Source of the DNA: Tausonia pullulans
Taxonomy: Eukaryota > Basidiomycota > Tremellomycetes > Cystofilobasidiales > Mrakiaceae
NCBI GenBank assembly: GCA_951802195.1
Contig: OX637623.1
Span: 248,001 to 312,000, forward strand
Length of the DNA stretch: 64,000 nucleotides
Direction: 5' to 3'
Shown piece after piece: positions 46,205 through 56,915 of the stretch (the stretch's first letter is position 1; every line of letters starts with the position of its first letter). The position numbers were made by a program, and so were the translations under genes. The notes under the pieces are model-generated. The model saw only the letters and a list, made by a program, of their open reading frames with translations, was not told the origin of the DNA and made no database searches.

Positions 46205-48454
46205 TCACAACGCCTCGCCCCACGCGACCGCATGCCCATCCTCCTCCGACGACATCCGGCCCGCGAGGTGGTGCTGCACTCGCGCCGGCGAGCTCGCACC
46301 GCTGGCAACCCCATCCCCACCACTGCCGCAACCGGCCGATATCGACCCAACGAACGAGTATCGGTAGAGCGAGTAGATCGAGGGTACCGACGCCAAGTCC
46401 GGCAGCTGGTATGGTGGAATCTCCCCGCCGGCGATGTACTTCTTTGGCGGCGGCGAAGCGGCGATGGCAGTGTCAGTGGCATCCTCGTCGAGCGCCGCGC
46501 GCGCACAGGCATCGCTGAGCCAGGCGAGCGGGGAGACGTTCGGATGCTGGTGTGTGAGGTTGCCGTCGTCGTTGGGGAAGAGAGAGGGTGGGCGGGAGGA
46601 GCTGGTTGAGGGTGAAGGCGAGTCGCTGCGATCGACATGGGAGGTGATGGATGAATCGGGGGAGGGGTCGAAGCGCGCGGTCATGGGAAGGACAAGGGCT
46701 GAGTTTGAAGCGGAGCCGTACGTGGAATAGAGGGAGGGGGTGGTGGGTTGGGTAGTGTTCGGTGAGGCGGAGGCAGAGGAGGATGAGTGGGAAAGGGAAG
46801 GGGCGACAGTTGCGCTCCGACCGCCGGAGCTTGACAGGGTCGTCTCTGCGGTCCCTTTGCCTGAGTTGAGCGTCTCGACGGCTCCCTCTTCAACGTCCTC
46901 CATACCAAGCACTTCGGATGTAAGCCCTTCCCTTCTTCCATCCCTCTCCTCAAGGTCGTAATCAATGTCGATAATCTGGTCGAAGTTGGGGTCGGGACCA
47001 CCATCACTCCTGCACGCCGAGAAAGACGATCTCATGGAGAGCGGACGCCCGCCGTGGGAGGGGTCTACTGACGACGACGCTACCGTCCGATCTTTCTGCC
47101 ACGGCATCAAGGGGAGCTGCCTTGCAAACGAGAGCGTCGGCGTCGCACTCCGCCTCGGAGGGGGTTTCTCGCTCGCGCCGCCTGAGGACATGAGAGGACC
47201 GTTGGAGCGTCGACCGAAGGAGCCCGGGCGCTGCAGGGTGGGTGGCGCCGATCCACCACCACCGTTGGTGCTCGCGATCAAGGCGGACGAGGAGCGCTTA
47301 CCGCTACCAGCCGGCTGCGAGGTAGCGATTGAGGAGGAGGATGCCGACGAGAGCCACGAGAGGGAGGGCCTCTTCTTGATCTTCTGCTTCAGCGTCGTAG
47401 GTGGGGGCGGCAGCGGTTTGAAGGCTGAGACGGACGGCAGACAGGGCGAGGATGATGGGCTTGGGTCCTCCTTGGTCCCAACATCGCGGTGCCCGTCGTT
47501 CATGTTTGCAGCTAAGCCGAAGGTCGGCACTAGTGGCGATGGCGACCTCGAGGACGGGAAGTGCGAGGAGGTCGGAGAAAACTGGTGAAACTCCTCGCAC
47601 GACTGACATGACTGCTGACGCAGTTGCAGCAAGCAGTGTTGCGCCGCTCCGAAGGGAGACGTGAGGAGGGGAGCCGATGAAGGGATCGAGAGGGAAGAAG
47701 GGCTGATGCTGACGCCGGACCCACAGCCGGTCCATGACGAGGAGATCCCGCAGCAACCATCGGAGCGGGGGCCAGTCACATTCCCGGTGGCGGTCGTCGT
47801 CGTCGGAGTGGAAGAAGATGACGACAACCACCTCGAGGGGGGCGCAGGCAGCACAGGTGATGTTTCCGGAGCTGTGACGGTGCCAGTTCCAGAGATCGAG
47901 GAGCTGAATTGAGCCCCCGGAGAGGGCGAGCTGGCAGGCGCGCCAGCTACCGATCCTGTCGAGCTGGACGTTGAGAGCTTGCGGAAGTAACGCGCCGAGG
48001 GAAGCACGAGGGGAGGTGGTCGTGTGCGAGGTCCTCCAGTAGTAGCAACAACATCTCGGGAAGAAGCGGAGGAGGAGAGCGAGGGATCGGCGGAGACCGA
48101 TGACGAAGAGGTCGAAGACGACGTTGGCCACGGCAGGAGCGAAACTGGCGACAGCTCTCCGCCTCGTTCTTCGTCGGCGGCGAAACTTCGCAGTACAGGA
48201 GGCAGAGGCGGCGAGGGTGGCAGCGAAGAGAGGGTGTCCGACCACCGCTCGAGGACCACCCGACGACTATCGAATTCGTCCAAACTGTCGTTCGCCCTGT
48301 GCCCCCTAAAACTACCGCTGGTGGTGCTACCGCCGCTGATCCGTCGTTGATTTTGAGGCGGGGGCGAGGGCGGCGATGAAGATGGGCCATCTCCCGAGGC
48401 AGGTGAAGGCGACTCGACAATTGAGCGTTTCCTCTGCCGCTGAAAAAGACCCAT
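46205..48454 (-). CDS. Serine-rich disordered protein, unknown function
   Basis: Not recognised. A single 749-codon exon starting MGLFQRQRKRSIVESPSP, a basic opening typical of fungal cytosolic or membrane-associated proteins. Most of it is Ser/Pro/Thr-rich. Several conserved-looking islands stand out: LKQKIKKRPSLSWLSSASSS, a PNFDQIIDIDYDLEERDGR acidic segment, SPLAWLSDACARAAL, and near the end PPKKYIAGGEIPPYQLPDLA with SIYSLYRYSFVGSIS. These could be short interaction motifs. The open frame extends upstream to ATG 48553 and ATG 48802; the upstream part contains a CTGG tandem repeat (about 48619-48634) and looks like leader, so I prefer 48454. Converges with the SLKDRLAK-repeat gene only 199 bases away. 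Confidence 0.6.
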   Translation of the reverse strand: MGLFQRQRKRSIVESPSPASGDGPSSSPPSPPPQNQRRISGGSTTSGSFRGHRANDSLDEFDSRRVVLERWSDTLSSLPPSPPLPPVLRSFAADEERGGELSPVSLLPWPTSSSTSSSSVSADPSLSSSASSRDVVATTGGPRTRPPPLVLPSARYFRKLSTSSSTGSVAGAPASSPSPGAQFSSSISGTGTVTAPETSPVLPAPPSRWLSSSSSTPTTTTATGNVTGPRSDGCCGISSSWTGCGSGVSISPSSLSIPSSAPLLTSPFGAAQHCLLQLRQQSCQSCEEFHQFSPTSSHFPSSRSPSPLVPTFGLAANMNDGHRDVGTKEDPSPSSSPCLPSVSAFKPLPPPPTTLKQKIKKRPSLSWLSSASSSSIATSQPAGSGKRSSSALIASTNGGGGSAPPTLQRPGSFGRRSNGPLMSSGGASEKPPPRRSATPTLSFARQLPLMPWQKDRTVASSSVDPSHGGRPLSMRSSFSACRSDGGPDPNFDQIIDIDYDLEERDGRREGLTSEVLGMEDVEEGAVETLNSGKGTAETTLSSSGGRSATVAPSLSHSSSSASASPNTTQPTTPSLYSTYGSASNSALVLPMTARFDPSPDSSITSHVDRSDSPSPSTSSSRPPSLFPNDDGNLTHQHPNVSPLAWLSDACARAALDEDATDTAIAASPPPKKYIAGGEIPPYQLPDLASVPSIYSLYRYSFVGSISAGCGSGGDGVASGASSPARVQHHLAGRMSSEEDGHAVAWGEAL

Positions 48455-49292
48455 GGATGGTCGTTGTCGGCCAGATGCTGCGAGAGGAATGACTGGGGCG
48501 CGCCGGTCAACACAGCAAGCTGGGGGGCGCGTCGTCGGCAAAGCGCCGCTCATCCCCGACCACGACTCACTCGAGTGTAGGGATGCCGCCGTCGAGATGA
48601 GAAGAAAGCTATAAAGACTGGCTGGCTGGCTGGCTTGCAAGGTCACTAGCTCAAGGCTGGCCAGCTGGTTGTTAGACGACAGAAACAGCACAAAGAGCGA
48701 GCGAGGAATGTGATTGCAATGGAGCTGAGCTAAGGAGTGGAGGCAGGGGGAGGGGGCAGGGAGGGAGTGTCCAACTCGAGGTTCCCCCAGGTCCCCCTCC
48801 ATTTATCTCTCATTCTTCCAGGTTGAGACAGAATCCGATCGAGATGCTCCTGGCCCAGTGTAGATCTCGCCCGGAGTTTGCTTTCGGGCTTGCGAGTGTG
48901 GACCGGAGAGGAGAGACAATCAAAATCAAGTTTAATTTGAAGTCGTTGCCAGCGTTCTTCTCTTTCGTTGTTAAGAGAGGTGAACTGAAGGAGAGAAGAA
49001 AAGAGAGGGGGGGGGGGGGGAAGGAGAGGGTCGAAGCCGCCGGCTCTCAAATCGGGAGCGATACATGTCAGGGCACACGATCAACGGCGGCGATCGTGAA
49101 GCGAATTATTGTTCACGAGGTGGGACTTGGAGGGTAAAGATGCAAGCGAGGCTCTCTCGTCTTTGAATGTTCAGCCCTGCTTGTCCTCCTGGCTTCCCTC
49201 TAAACGCTGATTGCAACTACCGACATTTCGCTAGTAAATAAGCGCCACTGGGCAGAACCCTCGAGGAGGTACTAAAGTATCTAGACTAGAAG
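48455..49292. promoter_or_regulatory. Upstream region of the serine-rich gene, with G14 tract
   Basis: Contains the CTGG repeat near 48620-48634 and a run of 14 G at 49007-49020. From about 49140 the base composition becomes clearly more AT-rich. No supported gene. Confidence 0.4.
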
Positions 49293-49733
49293 ATGTCTGC
49301 TTGTAAGGAACAGCAGCATCAGCAGGATGCGTCCGTGCAAGACGCCATGCGCGTCGTCGGCCTCGTGTTCGTTGCTCTTGAATCTTTCAAGATCAGACGG
49401 CTAGAGGAGCTCTCTCCTCGAACGGGGACAGTTATCTTGAGCTATACCTTCTACTGTTTAACAATAGAGGCAGTCGACAAAATGCATGTCCAGGAGGAAG
49501 GGTGCCATGATGGAACGCGGGCGGAGATTTGGCACGCGCGAGTTGAGAAAAGGATATCGAACCTTAAGCTTGATGCTCTTTCGCATCTGTATCTTCCTTC
49601 TATTCTTCCCGGCAAGACGGTCCAGGACACTCACAACGCGTCATGTAGCACCCAGAGGAACCGGATCCAGCAGCCGACGCCAGCTAGGATGTACTTTCAC
49701 AGGATCACGGAGAAATGGTCCATCCCTTATTAG
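49293..49733 (+). CDS. Doubtful orphan ORF, 146 codons
   Basis: Starts at an ATG and reads MSACKEQQHQQDASVQDAMR ... RMYFHRITEKWSIPY. It lies in a lower-GC island with codon use unlike the neighbouring genes and has no domain, signal peptide or membrane span. No splice sites suggest a larger gene. More likely chance than real; listed because it is the longest ATG ORF in the island beside the tRNA. Confidence 0.12.
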   Translation: MSACKEQQHQQDASVQDAMRVVGLVFVALESFKIRRLEELSPRTGTVILSYTFYCLTIEAVDKMHVQEEGCHDGTRAEIWHARVEKRISNLKLDALSHLYLPSILPGKTVQDTHNASCSTQRNRIQQPTPARMYFHRITEKWSIPY

Positions 49734-50032
49734 TGGACCCTGCTGGACGTAGCTCATGTTTCCTTGAGCCGCTCCTGAGAGTCTCCATGACAAGCGGAGC
49801 CCCTAGTAAATCAACGCCCTGCCTGGATTGAGCGAAAGTCCGTACACTGCTTGAGGCAGCGGGGAACCGATCGTTTGAGCACAGGCGGCTGAATGCTCGC
49901 CGGGCCGAGCGACACACGTCCATTGGAAAAGCGCGCACGGCGTACAGATAAAAAGTGTGACCCAATTTCTGTTCGATCTTGATAGTTGTATTGAACCTAA
50001 TTTTATCACCAAGAAAGGATTACTTTCTAATT

Positions 50033-50155
50033 GTCTGGATGGTGTAGCGGTATCACGCCATGTTAGGGTGCCACGAATAATCTGCGATCTAACGATCACG
50101 GATCTGTTCATTCATCACTTCATGGAGGTCCTCGGTTCAATCCCGGGTTCGGACC
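50033..50155 (+). tRNA. tRNA-Pro (AGG) with 51-nt intron
   Basis: Acceptor GTCTGGA pairs with TTCGGAC (two G-T pairs), D arm GTG...CAC with the TAGCGGTAT loop, anticodon stem CCATG/CATGG, loop starting TTAGGG so the anticodon is AGG (50065-50067), and T arm CTCGG-TTCAATC-CCGGG with the B box. The intron (about 50069-50119) sits one base 3' of the anticodon, the canonical position. Discriminator C, as usual for eukaryotic tRNA-Pro. TTTT at 50157-50160 is the Pol III terminator. Confidence 0.9.
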
Positions 50156-51151
50156 CTTTTGTCCCCGTTGCGAATATCTACCTATGTGGGACGCATTCTG
50201 CAACCTTCCGGACTGCGGTTTAGTCGAGGCGCAGAGTTCTCGGCATGATCTCTATCATGTCCTAGCCACCTCCAGGTGAGTAAACACGTGTTCTCTTGGG
50301 CACCTTCCGACCCTTTGTGTTGCCGGTTGGCTTACTGTCCAGGCCCTCGCTGACACTGAAGCCAGCTTCCTTCTTGTCTCTCGCACAACCTTTCCAGGCG
50401 CTACATGCCAGTCTCCCTCTCCCGTCCTAAGTGTACCTCGCTCATCGATCGTGCGCCAGACACTGCAGACTATACACGTTTCTCTCAGCCATCGCCTGAC
50501 TCGCCGACAACCCGGCCAGCCTTCACTCGGACGCCATCTCCTTTTTCTTGAGCCGTGCATGCACAGATCTCGTCCCGGTGACTCTCAACCAGTCCCGTCG
50601 TCCTGAACGTTGAGCGCTTCCACGGCCAACACTCTCTTGAGTGATGACGCATGAGCTCGCTCGTTCATGACGCCGCCGCAGATGGATCATGTCTTTCTCC
50701 GGTGGGTGGAATGGACCACAGCCGAGCGAGGGGAGAGGCACCCGCATTCCAAGATGAAGGGCGGGGGCAACCGCCTTTTCTTTCGTGAACGGCGGACACG
50801 TGTGTGGTCGTAGGACCGTGGGGGAGGGGGGAAGGCACGGCTTGCCGGGCGTTGGTGGACAAGACAAGACAGGGGGCCGGGTCGCGCCGACGCACGCCGG
50901 TTCAAGCTCATTTCCTGAATGCTCGATGGTGCTGTCATCGCCAAGAACTTGCCTTTCGTTGTCTCAGGGTGGAACCCCACGAGCGGTCGCCCATACCCCC
51001 ACCTGAGAGATGGACAGGCTGCAGGGCAGGCAGGGGCGATCCTGCTCCTCTTTTCCAGTCCCTTTCAACCCCAACAGCTCACTCGATCGCCGCTCCCTTG
51101 TACCCGTTGACCCATCGTTTATATCATAAAACAACCGCAAACAGGAATTTT
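50156..51151. other. Intergenic region, no gene seen
   Basis: About 1 kb between tRNA-Pro and the stop codon of MIX17. Overlapping open frames on both strands have no domain and no agreement with splice signals. It must contain the MIX17 3' end. Confidence 0.35.
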
Positions 51152-52262
51152 TTAGTAGGGGGAGGCGGCCTGCTGGCAAGCCTTGAGGGCCTCTGTGGTA
51201 GCGAGCGGACGAACGTGTGAAGCGAGCGAGACAGGTCAATATCGGTGGGGGGAAAGCGAGAGTATGGATGAGTTGGGGAGGGGAAGGGGAAGAGGACGAA
51301 CCGAGGTAGTAAGAGCAGGACTGCATGTCGTTGGTCGCGTCGAGGCACTTGGTGAAGTCCTGTATAGAAGAGAGAGAGGGAGGCGCGGTTGGTCAGTTGG
51401 GGGCAAGAGAGGGACAGCGGAGACAGGACGACAAGAGAGGGATCGCCGAGAGCTCAGTCTGCATGCCTGCGAGAGGCCCTTCGGCTCACCCTTGCTTCAT
51501 AGAGGAAGCAAGAGTACTCTCCGCTTCTCTCGAGAAGGCGAGGGAAGACTGATCCCACGGCCAAGCGGACAGGTGAAGGCAACCTCTTCTATCCGGGTGG
51601 AGGTGGATGGAAACAGGGAGACGAACCTTGGCCTGGATCGCGCAAGAAGCACCCTGGTCCTTGATCTCGTTGGCAGCGGCGTAGGCCTGCTGAGGCGGGA
51701 GCTCCGAGACAGGGGCAGCGGCGGAGGAGGATCCACCGAAGAGCCTGAAGTAGTTGCGGGTCAGCGTGGGAAGAAGCGATGAGAGCAAGAGAGCCGGAGG
51801 AGGGGGGACGAGGACCGACATGCTAGAGAGGCCGTGGCCAACGGTCGAACCGACGGCGACACCGGCAGCGGTGGAGGCAATCTTGGAAAAGATAGAGCAG
51901 AAAGCGTCAGCATTCCGCACAGGTTCGTCCCGAGAAAGCAGAGGTGGGGTGGGCGAGAGGCAAGGACGAGCGAGAGCGCTCGGCGGCGAGCCCTTCCGCC
52001 CCCCGACGACGGAACGGCTTTGTTCGTCGTGGGCGCGGCCTCCTCGGTCTCCTCCCTCCCTCCCAAACTCCCATGAAATGCTCGCACTCACGTTACCAAG
52101 GAAGGAACCTCCTCCGGAAGCAGCCGCCGCGGGAGGCGGAGCGTGAGCGGCCGGGGCAGCGCCAGCGGCGTGCTGGGGATGCGTCGCCGTCGACGCCGAG
52201 CGAGACTGCGCCGGGGCGGCGGGGCGGGGGGCAGGACGGGATCCACGGGAAGAACGAGCCAT
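51152..52262 (-). CDS. MIX17: Twin-CX9C mitochondrial protein Mix17 / CHCHD2-CHCHD10 family
   Basis: Intermembrane-space protein imported and oxidised by Mia40; family members affect respiratory-chain function and cristae organisation. About 150 residues in four or five exons. The N-terminus is Arg/Ala/Pro-rich (MARSSRGSRPAPRPAAP), a likely targeting region. It is followed by the conserved hydrophobic Gly-rich segment IASTAAGVAVGSTVGHGLSS, then CAIQAKDFTKC and CSYYLEALKAC, two exact CX9C pairs. The first pair spans an intron, the last Cys lies in the final exon, and the tail ends QQAASPY. All four cysteines are present. The start ATG 52262 is the first Met and is preceded by a purine-rich stretch. 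Confidence 0.92.
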
Positions 52263-52638
52263 TGTTGAGAGGGGAAAAGACGGGAAAGGTTATGGGGTGG
52301 GTTGGTGGTGGTTGGTTGGAGAGCCAAGAGCTGTGGTTGGTCTGCCTCCCCTTCTCCAGTGGGCAAACGCGGGCTCCCACGTCGAAAGTCCTCGAAATCC
52401 GAAGCCAGGCGGGCGGCGACGCGCGTCCGGCAACTAATGCCGCTCGCCCCGTCGGCCTTGCAGATTCCAGCGTGGCCCTGTCTGTCTCTTGCCGTTCGGC
52501 CGGCTCGCTCATGTCATCAGAACTCGTGTCTGCTCGTGTCTCTAAGCCACCAATCAAGGAGAAAAAAAAGCCCTCCACCCTCCACCATATCTCAAGCCGC
52601 CATCCTGTTGAAAGATCAAGGACTGCGAGTCAGCGGCA
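52263..52638. promoter_or_regulatory. MIX17 promoter and 3' end of the phospholipase gene
   Basis: 376 bases between two minus-strand genes. Contains CCAACC/CCACC-type repeats just upstream of MIX17 on its sense strand. No gene seen. Confidence 0.4.
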
Positions 52639-55600
52639 TCACTGGACACGCGCCACACCAACCCACATCTTGCTGTTGCGCCTCGCCGCACTGAAGACCT
52701 CGGTGACGAGGAAGGCCGCGAGGGCGCGGTCGGTCCAGTAAGCGCTGTGTGCGGCGAGCATGTCTTCATTGGAGGTGTCAGTCAGGGCAGGTCAGCCGCG
52801 AGCGAATCGGCGTGGATGGATGGGTAGGGAGGTGAGGAGTGGAACGGACCGAGGTATTCTGACACGGCACCCGTGGAGGGGAGGAAGAAGCTTGGAGGGA
52901 GACGGGAGTCAGGAATACGTCCAGTCATACGAACGACAACGCCAGACGTACTCGATGGCCGAGTGAGGATTGAGCGCCGCGAACCGCCGATCCGCAATGG
53001 AACCAATGACCGTCTCGACCGAGGCTGTCTCTGCATCCTTCGGCTGCTGTCCGGCCCGAGACAGCAGGCAGGTCAGTCGCTCTCGCTTCAGCTTCCAAAT
53101 CGCGCCCACACACACCTGCGCCTCCGTCACGGGGATGTTGGTGTTGCCGAAGAAGCTTGGCATGCCCTTGAAGAGCTCGGTGACGCTCCCCGAGATGCTC
53201 TCGAGTAATGTCGAGGTGACGCTTTCGATCTCGAGCGGCTCTTTGGTCTGCGCGAGCTCGCGGTCGACCGTGGCGTTGAGGGCGTATGCGATGGGGTCAG
53301 AGGGCTCAAAGATATTGCTGGAAGGGCATTGTCAGGCAGGATTTCGATCTGGGAAAACGAGAGCTCGGAACTGACTAGACGGAGTCGACAGCAAAGCATC
53401 CGAAGCGGCCTGCTCGGTCCAGGGCCGTGATGGCTGGTGAGAACTGGGTGCGAGCGCGACCCTAAGAGATGAACGAAAAAGAATGTCAAGGCTTCGTCTG
53501 TGCCAGGTTTTGAAAAACAAATAGGAAAGAGGAAGACGACCCACCCTTCTGGCGATCATCTGGGCGTTTTCAAGGTGCATGAAGAGCCCGAGAGGGGACC
53601 CGATGAGGAAGAGGCAATGCGTGTTGAAGATGAAGCGGTCACGCGTCTCGTAGACGACCTTGTCTGGAAGATCAGCCAGCGACGGCATGAGAGTCGGTTG
53701 CTAGGTCGACCAGTCGTCAGCGATGCTGCTGGATATGAGGCTGAGTTGAAAATCAACCTCACCTGGCTGAGAATGTGAGCAACGATTGCCGAGCCGAGAG
53801 AGTGTCCGATAATGTGCTGAGGCCGGAAGGAGAGAGGAGTCAGCACGTAAGGGAAACGTAATGAGCCGAGCACACGCACCACTCGGCCTTTGCAGGCAAA
53901 TTCGGGGTGCCGGTTGCACCATAGTCGGTAGATGCGATTCGCTTCACACGCGACAGCCCTAGAGAGGAGGTGGTCAGCCTCTTGCGCTGGAGGACAGCGC
54001 TCTCGCGATCAGGAAGCCGAGGCTCACTCGATCATCGCTTCCCGGTGGTTTGACTTATAGCAAGATAGCAAGAAAGGTAGCATCAATTTCATGGAACGCT
54101 CCTCCTCTAGTGAAGAGGTGAACGCACCATGAAGTACGGCACGTCGATCAGAACCGAGTTCATAAGCTCGCGCGCCCACGGGATCGACTCTGCGATAGAC
54201 AGTGAAGCATCAATCAATCTTGGGTTCGCTGAAGAATCAAGGTCATTTCAAAGCACGCACTCTTGAGCGTGACGTCCTCCAGATCGTACTGATTGTGCAA
54301 GCCGTAGCTATTGTTCTCATCCTCTTCCTGCTGCGAATTGTCCTTGAGCTGGAAATTAGGAAGAGAGAACAGGGAAGTCAGCCCAGAGGATTCCGAGAGA
54401 GAAGAAAAAGAGAGAAGCACACCTTAAAGTTTGCACGCCACTGAATCGGCAGGAACTGGATTTGGCCCTCGCCCATGACGGCAGCGATCTCTGGCCGCTC
54501 GACTTGACGTCTAAGAGTATATAGCAAAGACAAGTCAGACGTTGGCGGGCTCAATATTCGTCTATGAATCGTGATGCCTCCTACTCACTGAACCTCCTGG
54601 CGCCTAGAGAGAGGGAAGGCGACCGACAGGAGTCAGCTTCCTGCTGCAAGATGCGGCAAACCTGCCGGAAAGATCCAACTGACAGGTTATTCGCATCAAA
54701 CACACTGTTATACGACTCGTGCTTCTGAGCCAACTTCTGTCCGATTCCATGGACGACGAGGCATAGATCCGTCACCGCTGAGGCTGGAGGCTCGCCAGGC
54801 TCGCCGTTGTCCTTCAGGTTAGATCGCCGTTGGAGTCAGCCTTCGAGATAGGTGATGAGGCGGCTACAGGTCGCGCGCGTACTTTGAGAACAGGCTTATC
54901 AACACCCTCGAGGACCTCGTCCTCGTCGACAGAGCTAGCTTGGAGATGCGCGACTTGGCGTGCGGCGGTATAACCTCGGTAGACTGTTCATCACCGGGCG
55001 GAATTTCTGATTAGGTATCAGCGCATAAGTGCTGAGAGAGAGAAAACTTACCCAGCTGGCCTCCTGAGAATGTCCCTGTTGCACGAAGAGTCGAGAAGAG
55101 CGTCTGTGAGACGCGACTGCTGACACTCGCCTTGTTCCTACGGTGGCCGCGAGGCGAGTCAACAAGGAGCCCACTCGAAGACCGATGATTTCTTTGAGGG
55201 GGCAAAGATGGGGACAAACTTGACGACTTCTGCGACATCGTCCGTCTGATAGAGCGCGCAAGCCCCGACATTGTCGAGGTCCCGCTGTCCGGAGAACTCG
55301 TGCCAGATCCAGGAGCGCTCCTCCTCGGATTGCTTCAGCGCCTCTCGGAGCTTCTTGCCGTAGGATTTCTGAAGAGAAAAAAAGCCATGAGCTCATAGAC
55401 AAGAGAGGTTTGTCTTGTCGATGGCACGCACCCGCCAAGGCTGCGTCGCCCTTGGACCAGGGATGAAGTTGACAAAGAACGTGAGTCTACGGGTTCAGTC
55501 GCATAACAGAGCGAGGCGACTTACATATAGCCCTCCTCCAGCTCGTCTGAGAGTGCCTCGGGACAAGGGTTGCGGTCGTTAAAGAACCATCGCCCCCGGA

Positions 55601-56505
55601 AGACGGGGATGTTGGGACCCCTGTGAACCCAGAAGACCGGGTATAGCTGGACAGCCGGAAAGAGGTTATAAGCGGAAAGCACATTGGAAGAACTCTTGGT
55701 TTCTTTCTCGCCTTCATCTCTCGCACATCGACCTCGAAGAGCCCGTCCTAGATACGGCGAGGTGGAGAGCAACGTCGGAAGCGCGAGCCGGAGAGGGAAA
55801 CAAGCGCATGTCAAGGGAAACAGGTCAGCCAGGGAGGTCGCACCTACGCATGCCCGCCTCTACCATCATCCGCTCGACAGACGTACCTTGGCTACGGGAA
55901 CACCCCTCATGCTCTCCATCCTCGCAAGGTCAGCGACAGTGTCCTTGCTGGCTCGCTTCGTCTCGATCCACTTCCGAGCGCGCTCCTCCTCCTCGCTTTG
56001 GAGAAGCTCATCCGCATCCAAAGCCTCTTTCTCCGCCTCCTCGTCCTCGTGGTCGACCACCTCCTCACTCCCACTTCTCTCGGACGCCATCCGACCGTTC
56101 TTGTCCTTGTCTGTCTTGATCGCCAGCGCTGTGTCCGGGTTCTTGGTCGCCGTCAAGGCGCGCTCCTCGTCTGTGAGCTCGTTGAGAAAGACGGCCTCCA
56201 TGCTGGCAGACTCATGGGGCGTGAAGGGCTCGAACGCCTTGGTGAGGGAGGTGGAGGAGGCTCCCTGGGAATGGGTCGTGTGATGTGAAGTCAGGGCCGA
56301 AGGACACAAGCTAAGACCGGGCGGAAACAGAGACACATCGAGGTTCCGGGCGGGGGGGGGGGGGGGGGGGGGGAAGGGACAATGACGGACGTACGAGCAA
56401 GCTGAGATGGTTTGCTCCCTGATGGAGCCATCGGACATCAAGGGCCGGGGCGGGTTCGTTGTCACCGTCCGCATGAGCGCTGCTGGGGAATTCAGCGACG
56501 GCCAT
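52639..56505 (-). CDS. DDL1: DDHD-domain phospholipase A1 (phosphatidic-acid-preferring type)
   Basis: Intracellular PLA1 family, including mammalian DDHD1/2 and yeast Ddl1, which hydrolyses phospholipids such as phosphatidic acid and cardiolipin at organelle membranes. N-terminus MAVAEFPSSAHADG then PALDVRWLHQ, the WWE-like opening. The middle carries LYPVFWVHRGPNIPVFRGRW and ALSDELEEGY, then KSYGKKLREALKQSEEER. The lipase elbow is intact: VHIIGHSLGSAIVAHIL with the Ser nucleophile. The DDHD domain shows FLIGSPLGLF, NIFEPSDPIAYALN, ALNPHSAIEYVWR and DMLAAHSAYWTDRALAAFLV. The second signature acid reads Glu (IEY) where Asp is usual. At least fifteen introns; the first contains C22 on the sense strand. 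ATG 56505 precedes the conserved opening; start is 410 bases from the divergent ECM3-like gene. Confidence 0.88.
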
Positions 56506-56915
56506 GATGGTGGTGTGCGCGAGAGGGAGATGGTCGGAGGGCGACGCGTGGTCCAAGAACCTTCGCTGATAGCCGTCCCGTCCGTCTCGAGGGCTGGCTG
56601 CTGTCTGATTGGGGTCCTCTTCGAGTTCGGGCAACGGTCGTGAGCCCAGGGACTCGGGCATTTCGGTCCCACCACGACGCCGGGCGGACAAGCCCCTCTC
56701 GACTCCGGCGAGGCGAGCAGAAGAGAAGATGACGGAGATGCAGACGTCAGAGCACGTGGGTGGAGGCCGCGTTGCTGCGAGGGCGAAGCGCACTGCGGGG
56801 CAGGACGAGGCGAGAGCGGAAGGCGAGTCGTCTCCCCCAACGTCCACATTCACCCTCTGTTCTTTCCGTCTCGCCGTCCTCATAGCCTGCACAGCCCCTT
56901 CCCTTCCCACTTCGC
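56506..56915. promoter_or_regulatory. Divergent promoter, phospholipase / ECM3-like gene
   Basis: 410 bases shared by two diverging start codons. An open minus-strand frame continues through it from the phospholipase exon but has no conserved content. Probably bidirectional promoter and both leaders. Confidence 0.5.
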
